A DNA stretch of 64,000 bases from Costus lasius. Taxonomy: Eukaryota; Streptophyta; Magnoliopsida; Zingiberales; Costaceae. A program made the translations under genes and the position numbers. Shown here in pieces: positions 21,210 to 32,967 of this stretch. The DNA lies in the NCBI GenBank assembly GCA_027563935.2, contig CM050449.1, forward strand, positions 89,318,371 through 89,382,370, read 5' to 3'. The notes under the pieces were generated by a model, which did no database searches, was not told the DNA's origin, and saw only the letters and a program-made list of their open reading frames with translations. How positions within the stretch are numbered: position 1 is the stretch's first letter; every line of letters begins with the position of its first letter.

Positions 21210-21540
21210 TAGTGGGATTCAAGCGGTGACTCCCATGAATTAAAGAGGTGCCCCCCACCTTTTTAGGGGAGTGGCACTTTGCTCCACAACTATCATAATG
21301 TAGTGAGATTCAAGCGGTGGCTCCCATGAATTCAAGAGGTGGCCCTCACCTTTTTAGGGGTGTGGCACTTGCTCCATGTAGCACTTTGCTCCCAACTACC
21401 ATATGAGAAGTGGGACTCAAGAGGTGGCCCCCACCTTTTTAGGGGTGTGGCACTTTGCTCCCAACAACTCCTTTGAATGGAGGGATTCAAGAGGTGGCCC
21501 CCACCTTTTTAGGGGTGTGGCACTTTGCTCCACATCCATC
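21210..21540. repeat. Tandem GGTGGCCCCCACC repeats in Ty3-B LTR
   Basis: Four to five units of 70-100 bases built on AGAGGTGGCCCCCACC, TTTTTAGGGGTGTGG and CACTTTGCTCC. GGTGGCCCCCACC is itself a hairpin. The other LTR has the same array at about 28013-28355. Confidence 0.85.
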
Positions 21541-21859
21541 CACAAATCTCTCATTTGGGTTCACGCAAATTCTCCCCACAATATAGTTTTCATAAGAAGA
21601 GCACAAAGATAATGAGCTTGAGTATAACATTGAAGATGAGATATAACATAAGTCATTGAACACACCATTTGTCATAGGACATAAGCATAAAATTGATAAT
21701 GAGATTTTTAGGGCCGAGACATAAGTTCCATATAAAGTGTTAGAGTTCATACCATGAGTTCAAAGTCATGAGTTAAGGCATAGAAAACAGATTGCATAAT
21801 GATCTTGTTGCTTCTAGAATGATTTAAAGCTCAAAACACAATACCAACTTTGATGGTAA

Positions 21860-22620
21860 GCATATGACTAAAACTGGCCAGATTTATAATGTCAGATTGA
21901 GACTTATATTTTAGTTCGAATACTTAATCAAAAATAGTCAATATGGTATTCAAAATGAAACTCTCGGAGTCTAGTTTCCAACAAAACTGGTTTGACGAGA
22001 TTTCGAGTTGTAGGCAAGGAGATATAAGGGTTCGAACACAGAAAGGTCAGAATTATAGATTTCCAAACAAATAGATTCGTATATCAGAATTGCGGCATAT
22101 GTTTCATATCGAAAACCTAACCACAACTAGACAATATGGTAGTCCAAATGAAGCTCTCTGAGTCTCATTTCCAATAAGGCTGGTTTCACAAGATTTCGAG
22201 TTGTAGGCAAGGAGATATAAAGGTTCGAACACAGAAAGGTCAGAATTCCAGATTTTCAGAAAAACAGATTCGTATATCAGAATTGCGACATATGTTTCAT
22301 ATTGAAAACCTAACCACAACTAGACAGTCAAAATGAAGATCTCCGAGTCTAGTTTCCAATAAAACTAGTTTCATAAGATTTTGAATTATAATCAGGGAGA
22401 TACGAGGGTTTGAACATTGAAAGGTCAGGATTCCAGATTTCCAAAAACAGATTTTGTGAGTTAGATTACAATACCGATTGCAACACGCATATAACTCGGA
22501 TTTTGACGAGATCATATTCAAATTAAAGCTTAGTGAATCTAGTTTCGAATAAAATTTGTTTTGTGTGATTTAGATCTATAGGTCATGAGATATTGGGGTT
22601 AAAGCACAGGAAGGTTAGAT
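21860..22620. repeat. About 190-base tandem repeat in Ty3-B 3' LTR
   Basis: AAAGGTCAG or its variant recurs at 22042, 22235, 22420 and 22611, giving periods of 193, 185 and 191. Units share GAGTCTAGTTTCCAATAAAA and GATTTCGAGTTGTAGGCAAG type segments. The 5' LTR has lost most units. Confidence 0.85.
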
Positions 22621-23144
22621 TAAAGAATGCAAATTTCAACAAAACAGAATTTTAAAACCCTAGAAACATTCGAATCTGATCCCATAGAAATGAATATCAC
22701 GAGATTCAAAACCCAAATCAAGCATACAAGACACAAGGGACATCAAAATTATGTAGGGCATGAAGGAAGAACCAGATTAATGAAAACAAGAATAAGATTA
22801 CTTGCCTAGAGATGTTGAAAATCCTTCTCCAATCTCCTTTCTCTTGGCGGCTGAACTAAGGCTTCTTTCAACAAAAGCTTGACCAGCCCTCTTCATGATT
22901 TTGCTTTACCAAAATATCACTCTCCAAGGCTTAGTTGGCAAATTTTTTCAAAAATACCCCTTAAAACTCCAACAAGGACATTTAAGCCCAAAATACCAAG
23001 ATATCATCATCATCACCATAGAAAATTTCCAAGATTCAAAGTATGCTTAATTTACTAAGGGATATGATTTACCAAATTCATTATTTGCATATCATCCCAA
23101 GGGGTTCATAATTTTTAGGGTATTACATCCCTTCCCCCTTAAGA

Positions 23145-23895
23145 GAACTTTAGTCCTCTAAAGTTGCATTACCTTGATTATGAAAAAGATGTGGATGGAT
23201 CCTTTTCATGTCTGTTTCCAATTCCCATATTAGTTCTTCAATTGAGTGTTGCTTCCAAATAACTTTCACAAGGGTATAACCCGTTTTCTCAAATTCTTTT
23301 CCTTTCTATCCACAATTCTTATGGGTCTTTCAACATAAGATAGGTCTTCTTCAATCTGAATAGGCTCATGCTCAATGACATGCGATAGATCATGATGATA
23401 CTTCCTCAACATGGAAACATGGAACACATTATGAATATGAACCAATGATGGTGGTAGAGCAATTCTATAAGCAACTGAGCCAACCCTTTCAAGAATTTCA
23501 AAAGGTCCAATAAATCTTGGGCTTAGCTTCCCTTTATTTCCAAATCTGATAACACCTTTAGAAGGAGAAATCTTTACAAAAACATGATCACCAACTTGAA
23601 ACTCAAGCTCCCTTTTTCTATTGTCTGCATAACTCTTTTGGCGGCTTTGAGCTACTTTTGGTTTATCCTTTATCACATGTATTTTCTCAGTGGTCTCCTG
23701 CACTGCATCTGGGCTTAAGAGTCTTCTATCGCCAACCTCTTCCCAACAAATAGGAGTCCTACACTTCCTCCCATACAAAGCTTCATAAGGAGCCATTTGA
23801 ATACTTGAATGAAAGTTGTTATTGTAGGTAAATTCAATAAGAGCAAGATCCTTATCCCACTCTCCCTTCCAATCCATGATGTAAGCCCTTAGCAA
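23145..23895 (-). pseudogene. Ty3-B integrase C-terminus and chromodomain-like tail
   Basis: The frame 23266-23895 has FTYNNNFHSSIQMAPYEALYGRK, FEVGDHVFVK-like FQVGDHVFVKISP, and GKLSPRFIGPFEILERVGSV, the GPY/F module that binds DNA, then IRIVDRKEKNLRKRVIPL. A one-base deletion gives the TGA at 23266; the tail (VKVIWKQHSIEE...) continues in another frame to about 23145. Chromodomain-like tails direct chromoviruses to heterochromatin. Confidence 0.88.
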
Positions 23896-23907
23896 ATCTT
23901 CAAGAGT

Positions 23908-24669
23908 CTAAATGGTTCTTTCTGATTGTCCGTCTGTTTGAGGATGATAAGCTGTGCTAAATTTGAGTTTAGTTCTCAAAGCTTCTTGCAGTCGCTTCCA
24001 AAATCTAGAAAGGAATCTTGAATCTCTATCAGATACAATTTCAGCTGGAACACCATGCAATCTCACTGTTTCATTTATGTACATACTAGAGAGTTTATCA
24101 AGTGAGTAAGTCATTCTAATGGGCAAGAAATGTGCAGATTTTGTCAACCTATCAATGATAACCCAAATGGCATCATGATTTCTAGAAGTCCTAGGCAATC
24201 CTAAAACAAAATCCATTCCAATGCATTCCCATTTCCATTCAGGTACCTTCAAAGGTTGAAGTAAGCCACCCGGTCTTTGATGTTCAGCCTTAACCAATTG
24301 ACATGTTAAACATTTGGAAACATACTGTGCAATATCATTCTTCATACCACTCCACCAAAAGGTTTTCTTTAAGTCTTGATACATCTTAGTGCTGCCTGGG
24401 TGAATAGAATACTTCGAGTTGTGAGATTCTTGCAATATGCTGGCCTTAATTTCAGAATCCTTATGAACACATATTCTATCCTTGAACCTCAAAATGTCAT
24501 TCCCTCTTATGTAAAAGTCCTTCCTCAATCCATTTACACTATCTTCTCTAAGTTGCATTAGACTCAGATCCTGAAGCTGTCCATCCTTAATTTGTTGAAT
24601 AAAGCCAGATTCAATCCTAAAAGAAGCAAGTAATAACTTTGGCTCATGTTTGATCACTTTAAGACTCAA
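23908..24669 (-). pseudogene. Ty3-B integrase core
   Basis: 253 open codons: the HHCC finger end (HPGSTKMYQDLKKTFWW, CLTCQ), then the catalytic triad in GMDFVLGLPR (Asp), SDRDSRFLSRFWK (Asp) and TDGQSERTI (Glu). All three acidic residues are present. A TAG separates it from the C-terminal frame. Integrase performs strand transfer of the cDNA. Confidence 0.9.
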
Positions 24670-24711
24670 GGCACTGAATTCTTCAAGTAATTGTCATTGT
24701 TTCACCATTAA

Positions 24712-25266
24712 TTATGCTATTATAGTTGAAGACTTCCTACTAAGTGCATCTGCTACCACATTAGCTTTACCTGACTGATAATGAATGGTGCAATCATAGT
24801 CTTTCAATAACTCTATCCATCTCCTCTGCCTCATGTTCAACTCCTTTTGAGTGAAGATATACTTTAAGCTCTTGTGATCAGTGTAGATCTCAAATGTTTG
24901 CCCATACAAATAGTGTCTCCAAATTTTCAATGCAAAGATGATAGGAGCTAACTCTAAATCATGTGTTGGGTAATTCTGCTCATAATCCTTCAATTGCCTC
25001 GAAGCATAAGCAACCACTTTACCTGCTTGCATTAACACACACCCAAGGCCCTTGCCTGAAGCATCAGTGTAAACCATAAATTTATCATCTGCATTAAGAA
25101 TAGTGAGGATTGGAGCGCTTGTCAATCTTCCCTTTAGCTCTTGAAAACTTTGCTCACATGCTTCATTCCAATCATACTTCACACTCTTCCTTATTAGCCT
25201 TGTGAGAGGGCTTGCAATCTTGGAGAATCCTTCAACAAACCTTCTACAGTGACCGGCCATACCCAA
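24712..25266 (-). pseudogene. Ty3-B RNase H
   Basis: 184 open codons covering the RT connection ([20 protein letters not shown]) and RNase H with [22 protein letters not shown] and [13 protein letters not shown], ending [10 protein letters not shown]. The catalytic D, E, D residues are visible. The Met at 25266 is not a true start; it follows a Glu-to-TAG change in the polyprotein. Confidence 0.9.
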
Positions 25267-26466
25267 GAAACTTCTAATCTATGCCACATTGCTTGGCCTC
25301 TCCCAATTCACAATAGCTTCCACTTTCTTTGGATCAACAGATATACCTTCACTTGAAATGACATGCCCTAGGAAGCCAATTTCCCTTAACCAAAATTCAC
25401 TCTTGCTCAACTTTGCATAAAGCTTCTTCACTCTTAGAATAGACAAAACAATTCTTAAATCCCTTTGATGATCTCAGTCATCCTTGGAGTAAATCAAAAT
25501 ATCATCAATAAATACAATCACACATTTGTCCAATAAGGAGTAAAATACTCGGTTCATTAGATCCATGAAAACTATAGGAGCCTTTGTTAGTCCAAAAGGC
25601 ATGACTAAGAATTCATAGTGTTCATACCGAGTTCTAAAAGCTGTCTTTGGAATGTCTTCATTCTTGATCTTTAATTGATAATAACAAGTTCTTAAGTCAA
25701 TCCTTGAAAACACTTGTGCTCCTTGCAACTGATCAAATAAATCATCAATTCTAGATAAAGGATATTTATTCTTAATGGTTTCCTGATTCAGCTGCCTGTA
25801 ATCTATGCAAAGCCTTAGTGTGCCATCTTTCTTCTTAACAAATAATACTGGAGCACCCCATGGTGAGACACTAGGCCTGATAAACCCTTTGTCTAAAAGT
25901 TCTTGTAATTGCTTTTTCAACTCAACTAGTTCTATTGCTGCCATTCTGTAAGGAGCTTTAGATATTGGTGCAGTGTTTGGAATAATATCAATACCAAAAT
26001 CAACTTCTCTATCTAGGGGCAAGCCAGGCAGGTCATCTAAAAACACATATGGAAAATCTCTAGCCACAGGTATTTCGTCCAAACTAGGTTCAAGTTCTTG
26101 ACATTCCTTGACATAAGCTAAATAACATTCACAACCATTCTGAAGGAGCTTAGAAGCATGCATGAATAATATAAGGTTTGGATATTGATCATGAGAAAGA
26201 CCCTTGATTTGCAATTGGATTTCATTTGAAAGATTTAGGGTAACTAGCTTTTGATAACAATCAACAGTAGCATGATAAGATGAAAGCCAATCCATACCGA
26301 GTATGATATCATTATCTTGGAGATCTAGAAGGATTAAATCAGCTAAAAGTTCATGTTCTCCCACCATGAATAAGCAAGAAGGATAGACAAGATTAGTAGT
26401 TAGAGAGTCACCAATAGGTGTGGAGACTAATATCATAAGATCGAGTTGTTTGGGTTCCTTTTCCAA
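25267..26466 (-). pseudogene. Ty3-B protease end and reverse transcriptase
   Basis: The frame 25474-26466 begins in the protease ([17 protein letters not shown]) and runs through [56 protein letters not shown] and the catalytic [12 protein letters not shown]. It stops where Trp (TGG) has become TGA. From 25473 to 25267 the RT thumb continues ([13 protein letters not shown]). RT copies element RNA into DNA. Confidence 0.92.
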
Positions 26467-26636
26467 ATGAAGTGCAAAGTGACTGCAATAAAAGATAAAT
26501 TAGAGCCATGATCAAACAAAACTCTTGCAACTTTATTGGAAATACAAAGAGTACCTTCCACTACCGACTTTGAAGCCTTGGAATCACGTTCGGCAATGGC
26601 ATAGACTTTAGCATGGGCTACGGGCTTTGTGGGCAT
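26433..26636 (-). pseudogene. Ty3-B aspartic protease, active-site part
   Basis: [16 protein letters not shown] corresponds to the retropepsin site LFDSGATHSFI; here DSG is DHG, which should impair catalysis. A frame change links it to the next frame. The protease would cut the Gag-Pol polyprotein. Confidence 0.8.
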
Positions 26637-26672
26637 TGATTCCTTTGCCTTGTTAAATTTATAATCCTTTAT

Positions 26673-26957
26673 TCAATGGCCAAACTTTCCACAAGCAAAA
26701 CAAGTTCCAGTAACTCTATAGCAAGCCTTTGATTCATGATTTCCACCACAATTAGTGCAAGATTGAACATTCTTGGTCATTCTTGACTCGTCATTGGATC
26801 GTTTAAACTTTTTAAAGTACCCTTCATTTTTGTTTATTCTTTTATCCTTGTAGCCAATTGTCCTTTCCTTTCCTCTTTTGTTTCTCACCTCAAGCATCTC
26901 GTCCACATCCCTCTCAACTATAGTTTCCTGATCAACTAAGTCACCATAGCACCTCAA
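26673..26957 (-). pseudogene. Ty3-B gag, C-terminal remnant
   Basis: Ends with two Cys clusters: CTNCGGNHESKAC (C-x2-C-x4-H-x4-C) and CFACGKFGH, the gag zinc knuckle followed by a partial second one. The large N-terminal retrotrans_gag domain is absent. Confidence 0.85.
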
Positions 26958-27077
26958 TTTTAAGACTGAAAGTTTTATCCTTATATTGTGACTTCAAACA
27001 CATATATAAACATCAATCCAAGGATCATCAATCATAATTATCATCATAATCAAATCAAGGCTAATTCCCTAGTAAAT

Positions 27078-27089
27078 CCTCTGATACCA
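27078..27089 (-). promoter_or_regulatory. Ty3-B primer-binding site (tRNA-Met)
   Basis: Minus strand TGGTATCAGAGG, four bases inside the 5' LTR; one base differs from the initiator Met-tRNA complement. Confidence 0.88.
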
Positions 27090-27093
27090 CTAC

Positions 27094-29389
27094 TGCCACA
27101 CCCTTAGATAATAACAATCCATAATAGATAAATCATACACAAAATTTTTGCAAGGATCGACAATCAAAATCAAGATCTAATGCCTTGAACAACAAAACAC
27201 ATGTTAAAATGTCATCATCTAAGTTGCAACAGAACAATATTCATTCTTTCAAAGTCTTTTACCCAACAGTAAAGTAAAGTCATACAATCCAAAATCCGAG
27301 AGCTAAACATACTATCAACATAGACCATTGTAATCAAATTTCAAAATTAGAAACATTCTCATCACAACAAGTCACAATACCACTCCTTAATACAAGTCTT
27401 TTATAGAACATACAATGTTTCCAAGATTACAAAATTTTATGATTTAGCCCAAAGTCCAAAATGAGCTTCCAAAATTTCATACTTCTGCCCACAATGCATA
27501 GCCAAGCTAAACTGCAATAAGGATTAGTGCAAGCAAGAATGAGCATAAATTGCCAGCAAGTAACCCCAAGGGCTAAGGGGAACATAACCAAAGAGGATAA
27601 ACATATTAATGAAATAGTTAACACAATGAAACAATAATGAAAGATAACAAAATTCTCTTGAGTACATAAATTGGGTAGGGAAAACAAAATAGCAATACAT
27701 TGCCTATGGATAAGACATTTGAGTCACAAGTAGTCATTGATCATTATTGAGCATTCGTATCACAAGTAATCATTGATCATTATTGAACATTCATATCATG
27801 AGTAGTTATGGATTATAAATGTGCATTCATATCATGAATAGCCATGTATTATAGATGTGCATTCATATCATGAATAGTCATGTATCAAGATGTGGGAGAG
27901 ACAATCATAATTCATAATTCCTTCCACGTCTAGAAGTTGAACTCATCCTCGTCAGGGGAGAGTAAACAAAAGCTAGCTAGAGCATCATAGGGCTCTTCAT
28001 GCAAATAGATAGTGGGATTCAAGCGGTGGCTCCCATGAATTCAAGAGGTGGCCCCCACCTTTTTAGGGGTATGGCACTTTGCTCCGTGTAGCACTTTGCT
28101 CCACAACTATCATAATGTAGTGAGATTCAAGCGGTGGCTCCCATGAATTCAAGAGGTGGCCCTCATCTTTTTGGGGGTGTGGCACTTTGCTCCATGTAGC
28201 ACTTTGCTCCCAACTACCATATGAAAAGTGGGACTCAAGAGGTGGCCCCCACCTTTTTAGGGGTGTGGCACTTTGCTCCCAACAACTCCTTTGAATGGAG
28301 GGATTCAAGAGGTGGCCCCACCTTTTTAGGGGTGTGGTACTTTTCTCCACATCCATCCACAAATCTCTCATTTGGGTTCACACAAATTATCCCCACAATA
28401 TAGCTTTCATAAGAAGAGCACAAAGATAATGAGCTTGAGTATAACATTGAAGATGAGATATAACATAAGTCATTGAACACACCATTTGTCATAGGACATA
28501 AGCATAAAATTGATAATGAGATTTTTAGGGCCGAGACATAAGTTCCATATAAAGTGTTAGAGTTCATACCATGAGTTCAAAGTCATGAGTTAAGGCATAG
28601 AAAACAGATTGCATAATGATCTTGTTGCTTGAACAGTCATGAGTTAAGGCATAGTTCAAAGTCAAAGTTTGAACATTGAAAGGTCAGGATTCTAGATTTC
28701 CAAAAAATAGATTTCGTGAGTTAGATTACAATACCGATTGCAACACGCATAGAACTTAGATTTTGACAAGATCATATTCAAATGAAAGCTTAGTGAATCT
28801 AGTTTCGAATAAAATTTGTTTCATGCGATTTGGATCTATAGGTCATGAGATATTGGGGTTAAAGCACAGCAAGGTTAGATTAAAGAATGCAGATTTCAGC
28901 AGAACAGAATTTTAAAACCTTAGAAACATTCGAATCCGATCCCATAGAAACGAATATCATGAGATTCAAAACCCAAATCAAGCATACAAGACAAAGAGAC
29001 ATCGAAATTATGTAGGGCATGAAGGAAGAACCAGATTAACGAAAAAAAGAATAAGATTACTTGCCTAGAGATGTTGAAAATCCTTCTCCAATCTCCTTCC
29101 TCTTGTTGGCGGCTGAACTAGGGCTTCTTCCAACAAAAGCCTGACCAGCCCCCTTCATGATTTTGCTTTACCAAAATATCACTCTCCAAGGCTTAGCTGG
29201 CAAGTTTTTTCAAAAATACCCCTTAAGACTCCAAGAAGGATATTTAAGCCCAAAATACCAAGATATCATCATCATCACTATAGAAAATTTCCAAGATTCA
29301 AAGTATGCTTAATTTACTAAGGGATATGATTTACCAAATTCAGTATTTGCATACCATCCCAAGGGTTTCATAATGTTTAGGGTATTACA
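27094..29389 (-). mobile_element. Ty3-B 5' LTR
   Basis: 2,296 bases, TGCCACACCC (TG intact) to GGGTATTACA. Closely matches the 3' LTR except for the lost tandem units; about 38 bases at 28631-28668 at the deletion point are copied from 28573-28600. No gene inside. Confidence 0.92.
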
Positions 29390-29394
29390 AAGGT
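29390..29394. repeat. Target-site duplication AAGGT, right
   Basis: Pairs with 20288-20292. Joining the copia-1 sequence across it restores the RT segment around VTYNGKLV. Confidence 0.92.
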
Positions 29395-30663
29395 AATACT
29401 GTTACCTATAATGGCAAGCTAGTGAATGAAAATTGAGGCAAGTCCACAGGGTGGATAGTGATGAAATTTTTCACTAATAGCTTGGTTTGAGTCCATTAGG
29501 TATCTGCTTGTTATAATTGCATTTTTGGTTATGGCATGTTATTATGAAAAACTGCTTTTTTTAATGGACGTCTAGAAGAGGATGTCTATATGGAAATAGC
29601 CGAAAGGTTTTCATATAGAGGCCATAAAGAAATGCATGGTCTTATGCAAGCATCTTAAAAAATAGATTGTGTTTACAAGAAGATCAGTGGGAGCATCATA
29701 GTGTTTCTTGTTCTACTTGATTGATGATATTCTCCTCACATGAGATGACATCCCAGCTCTTCACGCGGAGAACTCAAGGCTTGGGAAGTGTTTCGAGAAG
29801 AATGATCTAGGGAATGATGCCTACATCCTAGCCCTGTGGATCTATGGATAGGGATCCAAGAAAGACATTGCCCTTTAGTCAATCTACGTTCATCCAGGAG
29901 ATTCTGGAGAGGTTCATATTGGATGATTCTAAAAGTTGATACATTCCAGGAAGTCATGGTCTGATTCTCTCAAAGATGCTATGTCATATGACATAGTTGG
30001 TGAGTAGTAACATGAGTCTATAATCCTAATACATTGGGTATAGGATGGATCATGATTTGTGCAACATGCACAAGATCATATGCGGTGAATGCTTGGAGCA
30101 TGGCCAGTAAGTTTCAATCAGATCCTAGTGCTCACACGGGATAGCTGTGAGAGCAATCCTTTAATACTTGGGAAGTATAAAGGATTGAGGTCTAGTCTAT
30201 GATAAACAGGAAGAACTTTGTTCCAGTCTAATGACTATCATTCATAGCCAGGATTTGCATTTTGCCTTGATGTGGTGTTGTATGCTAGAAGAGCTTTAGG
30301 CAAACCATAGTGGCAAATTCTATAATTAAGGTTGAGTACATTGCAGCTTCTTATGGCAGCCAAGGAAGCAGCTTCATTCACTTGAACTTGATTTAATCCC
30401 TAGTGCTTGATGGTCCAGTTTAATTCTTACTAGGGCCATAGCATGAGAAAAGGAACTTGACACTCAAGTATGTACTGCAGCGATATCATCTGATCTTAGA
30501 GATCATTAGTAAAGATGATGTTCAAATTTGCGAAATAAACACATATAGCAATCTGGAAAACCCACTGACATAGCCTCTGGTGCAGCGAAAGCTAAATAAG
30601 TCATACTAGAGACATGGGACTGAATAAATTCAGTTGCCCTTAGTCTTAGTGCAAGTGGGAGAT
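29395..30663 (+). pseudogene. Copia-1 RT (rest) and RNase H, decayed
   Basis: Continues from 20292. Recognisable pieces: VTYNGKLV, FFNGRLEEDVYME (RT), SIIVFLVLL near the YVDD site, which itself is lost to stops, then an RNase H tail LKYVLQRYHLILEIISKDDVQI and NLENPLT. A polypurine tract, AAGTGGGAGA, precedes the LTR at 30664. Many stops; no function. Confidence 0.75.
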
Positions 30664-31749
30664 TGTTAGTGTTTATGCCCTGCAAACCAATGTATGGACA
30701 TGGTTCGGCATTATTTGAATGTACTTTGATAAAATTGATATAATCAATTGAGGCATGGTCGTTATTAACCATGGTTGGTAACATTTGGATTAGAGTTGCA
30801 TTGGATTAGATCCAATTGCTTAATCAACCCATACAATGAAGTTTGGGCTTGCTCATTACCCAATGAGGCCCAATAATAAGTTGTCATGAAGAGAGAATGG
30901 GCTAAAAGGGTATAATGGGGAGAAGTCTCCTCCCATTGGTGCCTAAGGGCATAATGGGGAGGAGTTGGCGCATGTTGCCCCCTTTGGAAGGAATTGGCGC
31001 CTCCCCCTTCATGCTTGGATGGAAAGCTTGCCTCTATGGCAAGGCTTGAGGCATCTAAGGCATGATAGACTTCTTTGGTAAGTCTTAGGCGATTAGAGGA
31101 GGTTTATGGAAAACTCTTGGAGAGTTACCAAAACCCAAAACCCTAATTGCCACCCTAACCCTAGCCGCATACTCTCTTAGTGCATTGCGCCTAACCCTTG
31201 CTTGGCCGCCCTTTGCTCTATATTACCTTGTGATATGCTAGAGCCTTGGAGTGAGAATTCAAGAGGCATGAACCACTAAGGGAGAGAGCAAGCGAAGGGC
31301 AATGTTATTGGCGCAAGGTCTCCTTCCATCTCATAGCCGCAAGCTTCCTCCTTTTGTTCTCTTGGCGCTTCTTCCATTGAAGGTGGCGCAAGTGTGACAA
31401 GAGCTTGGTGGCATCTCCTTGTTCCCTTCTTCCTCCTTCCTCTAAAGGTGGCGCAAGTGGTGTAGAAGGAGCACAAGGCTTGGATCTTCTTCCCGAGGCT
31501 AGCACCGGGTGTGGAAGAAGAGGACTCGAGGCATCCGTGTGTGTGAGACTGCAGAGGGCGCATGCGTGGGCGCCTACCTCATCGACCTTCACGCTTACTC
31601 TAGGTACTTACTAACTCATCGTGTCGACCCACTCGCAAGAGATCTTCACTGGGTTTTTGGGACTGGCTCGTTTTCGGGGATATTATTCCGCTGCGTTTGT
31701 AATGTAATCTCTGTGAAAATTTGTAAAATATCCCCGGGGATTCCCAATA
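30664..31749 (+). mobile_element. Chimeric copia LTR between copia-1 and copia-2
   Basis: The first 100 bases (to about 30765) match the start of the copia-1 LTR; the rest matches the LTR at 56699-58670, starting at its position near 57690. About 900 bases of LTR middle are missing. Copia-1 RNase H lies on the left and a primer site with leader on the right. Confidence 0.8.
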
Positions 31750-31750
31750 G

Positions 31751-31762
31751 TGGTATCAGAGC
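31751..31762 (+). promoter_or_regulatory. Primer-binding site (initiator tRNA-Met)
   Basis: TGGTATCAGAGC, a perfect form, one base after the LTR. Confidence 0.9.
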
Positions 31763-32967
31763 TACTTGCGAGCCTCGAACGATGTCATTCCATGTTTTTC
31801 ATGCTCACATGCCATATCTATATTTTCACATATTGCATAGATGTTGACGCATGTTTTTTCTTTAAGTAGAAAAATTGTAGGTCTCTTGTTTCTTACTTCT
31901 AATCAACTTCTTGTGGTTCTTTGCTCTCTTCATGTGATGGGATAGACCCACATGTGGAAGAGAAAATTTCTCCTCTCATAATAGGATAGACCTATCTTGA
32001 GAGACTTGTTGGGATAGGGCATGGACTGGGTGATTGCCCTCATCCTAGCATGTTAGGGACTGCAAGGAGGGCAACCGATATGCCTCTTGTACACTCCTGA
32101 GAGAAACTTAGAATCAAGGATTTGTGATATGAAGGGAAGGAAGAGAGACATGTTTTATGAAAAAGTAAAATTTCAAATTTTATGTTTTTCATGAGCATGT
32201 AGAATTGCATGAGTAAGTACTTGATTGTGCATGATAATTGTGATCATTAGTCAAGCCCCTTAGCATGCTTGTGATGTATCCATGTGCGGCCTGCGTGCCA
32301 TCTTTTTCTTTTGTTTTAAAAATTACTTAAAATCAAGATTAGGGGATGCATCCTCGGATGATTGGCACATACTTGAAGGTTGGTGCGCAAGATTCAACTA
32401 AGGGTGGCGCTTGCTTGCATATTGGCGCAAGAAGGCATGGCCGAGCCTTAGGGCTTGTGAGCTAGCCATCTTGGCCCTTGCAAGGTGGCGGTTCACCCTT
32501 GGAGGAAGCCCATGGCATTGGCCGAACCTATGAGGGCGATTCTAGGGTTTTCCCTAAGGGTGCCTCTAGGGTTTGAGAGCTAAACCATGGTGAGAAGGAC
32601 CTTGGAGCCAAGCTTGATGATCAAGCTATAGGTCGGCTAGGCTAGGTCTATTTTAGGGGCTTGAGTCCTAGGTCAAGAGTTGAACCTCCTTTTGGCATGG
32701 GTTGGTTCAATGTCTTGAATGGGCTATGATCACATCATTTGTACTGCTTTCCTTATCTACTAAAGCATGCCTGCAATGTTTTATCTTCATGTTATCACTA
32801 TAGGACTGCATGCCTATAATGCTAGACATAAGATAAAACTAAGAGGATGAGATCTCAAAAACCCTCAATCAAATCATATCAAGTTTAGTAGCCTTCTAAC
32901 TGTAGCCCTCATCAAGCTATCGATCAGTGGTGTTGTGCACTATTTTCCACCCTCGTGGGACACACCC
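31763..32967 (+). other. Copia-2 untranslated leader, first part
   Basis: Non-coding. Bases to about 32235 nearly match 58684-59151. CCTC-loop hairpins lie at 32903-32919 (TAGC/GCTA) and about 32946-32960. The leader is interrupted at 32967 by Ty3-C and resumes at 42381. Confidence 0.75.

Larger units (their letters stand above)
20293..23127 (-). mobile_element. Ty3-B 3' LTR
   Basis: TGTCACACCC to GGGTATTACA, 2,835 bases. About 540 bases longer than the 5' LTR because it keeps a tandem repeat at about 21860-22620. No gene inside. Confidence 0.92.
20293..29389 (-). mobile_element. Ty3-B, complete Tekay/Del-like chromovirus
   Basis: A 9,097-base element with two LTRs, a primer site, gag remnant, protease, RT, RNase H, integrase and chromodomain-like tail on the minus strand, flanked by AAGGT on both sides. 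It interrupts copia-1 RT exactly at that site. Most of gag is missing, since only about 120 bases separate the primer site from the gag C-terminus. Stops and frameshifts in pol make it defective. Confidence 0.93.
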
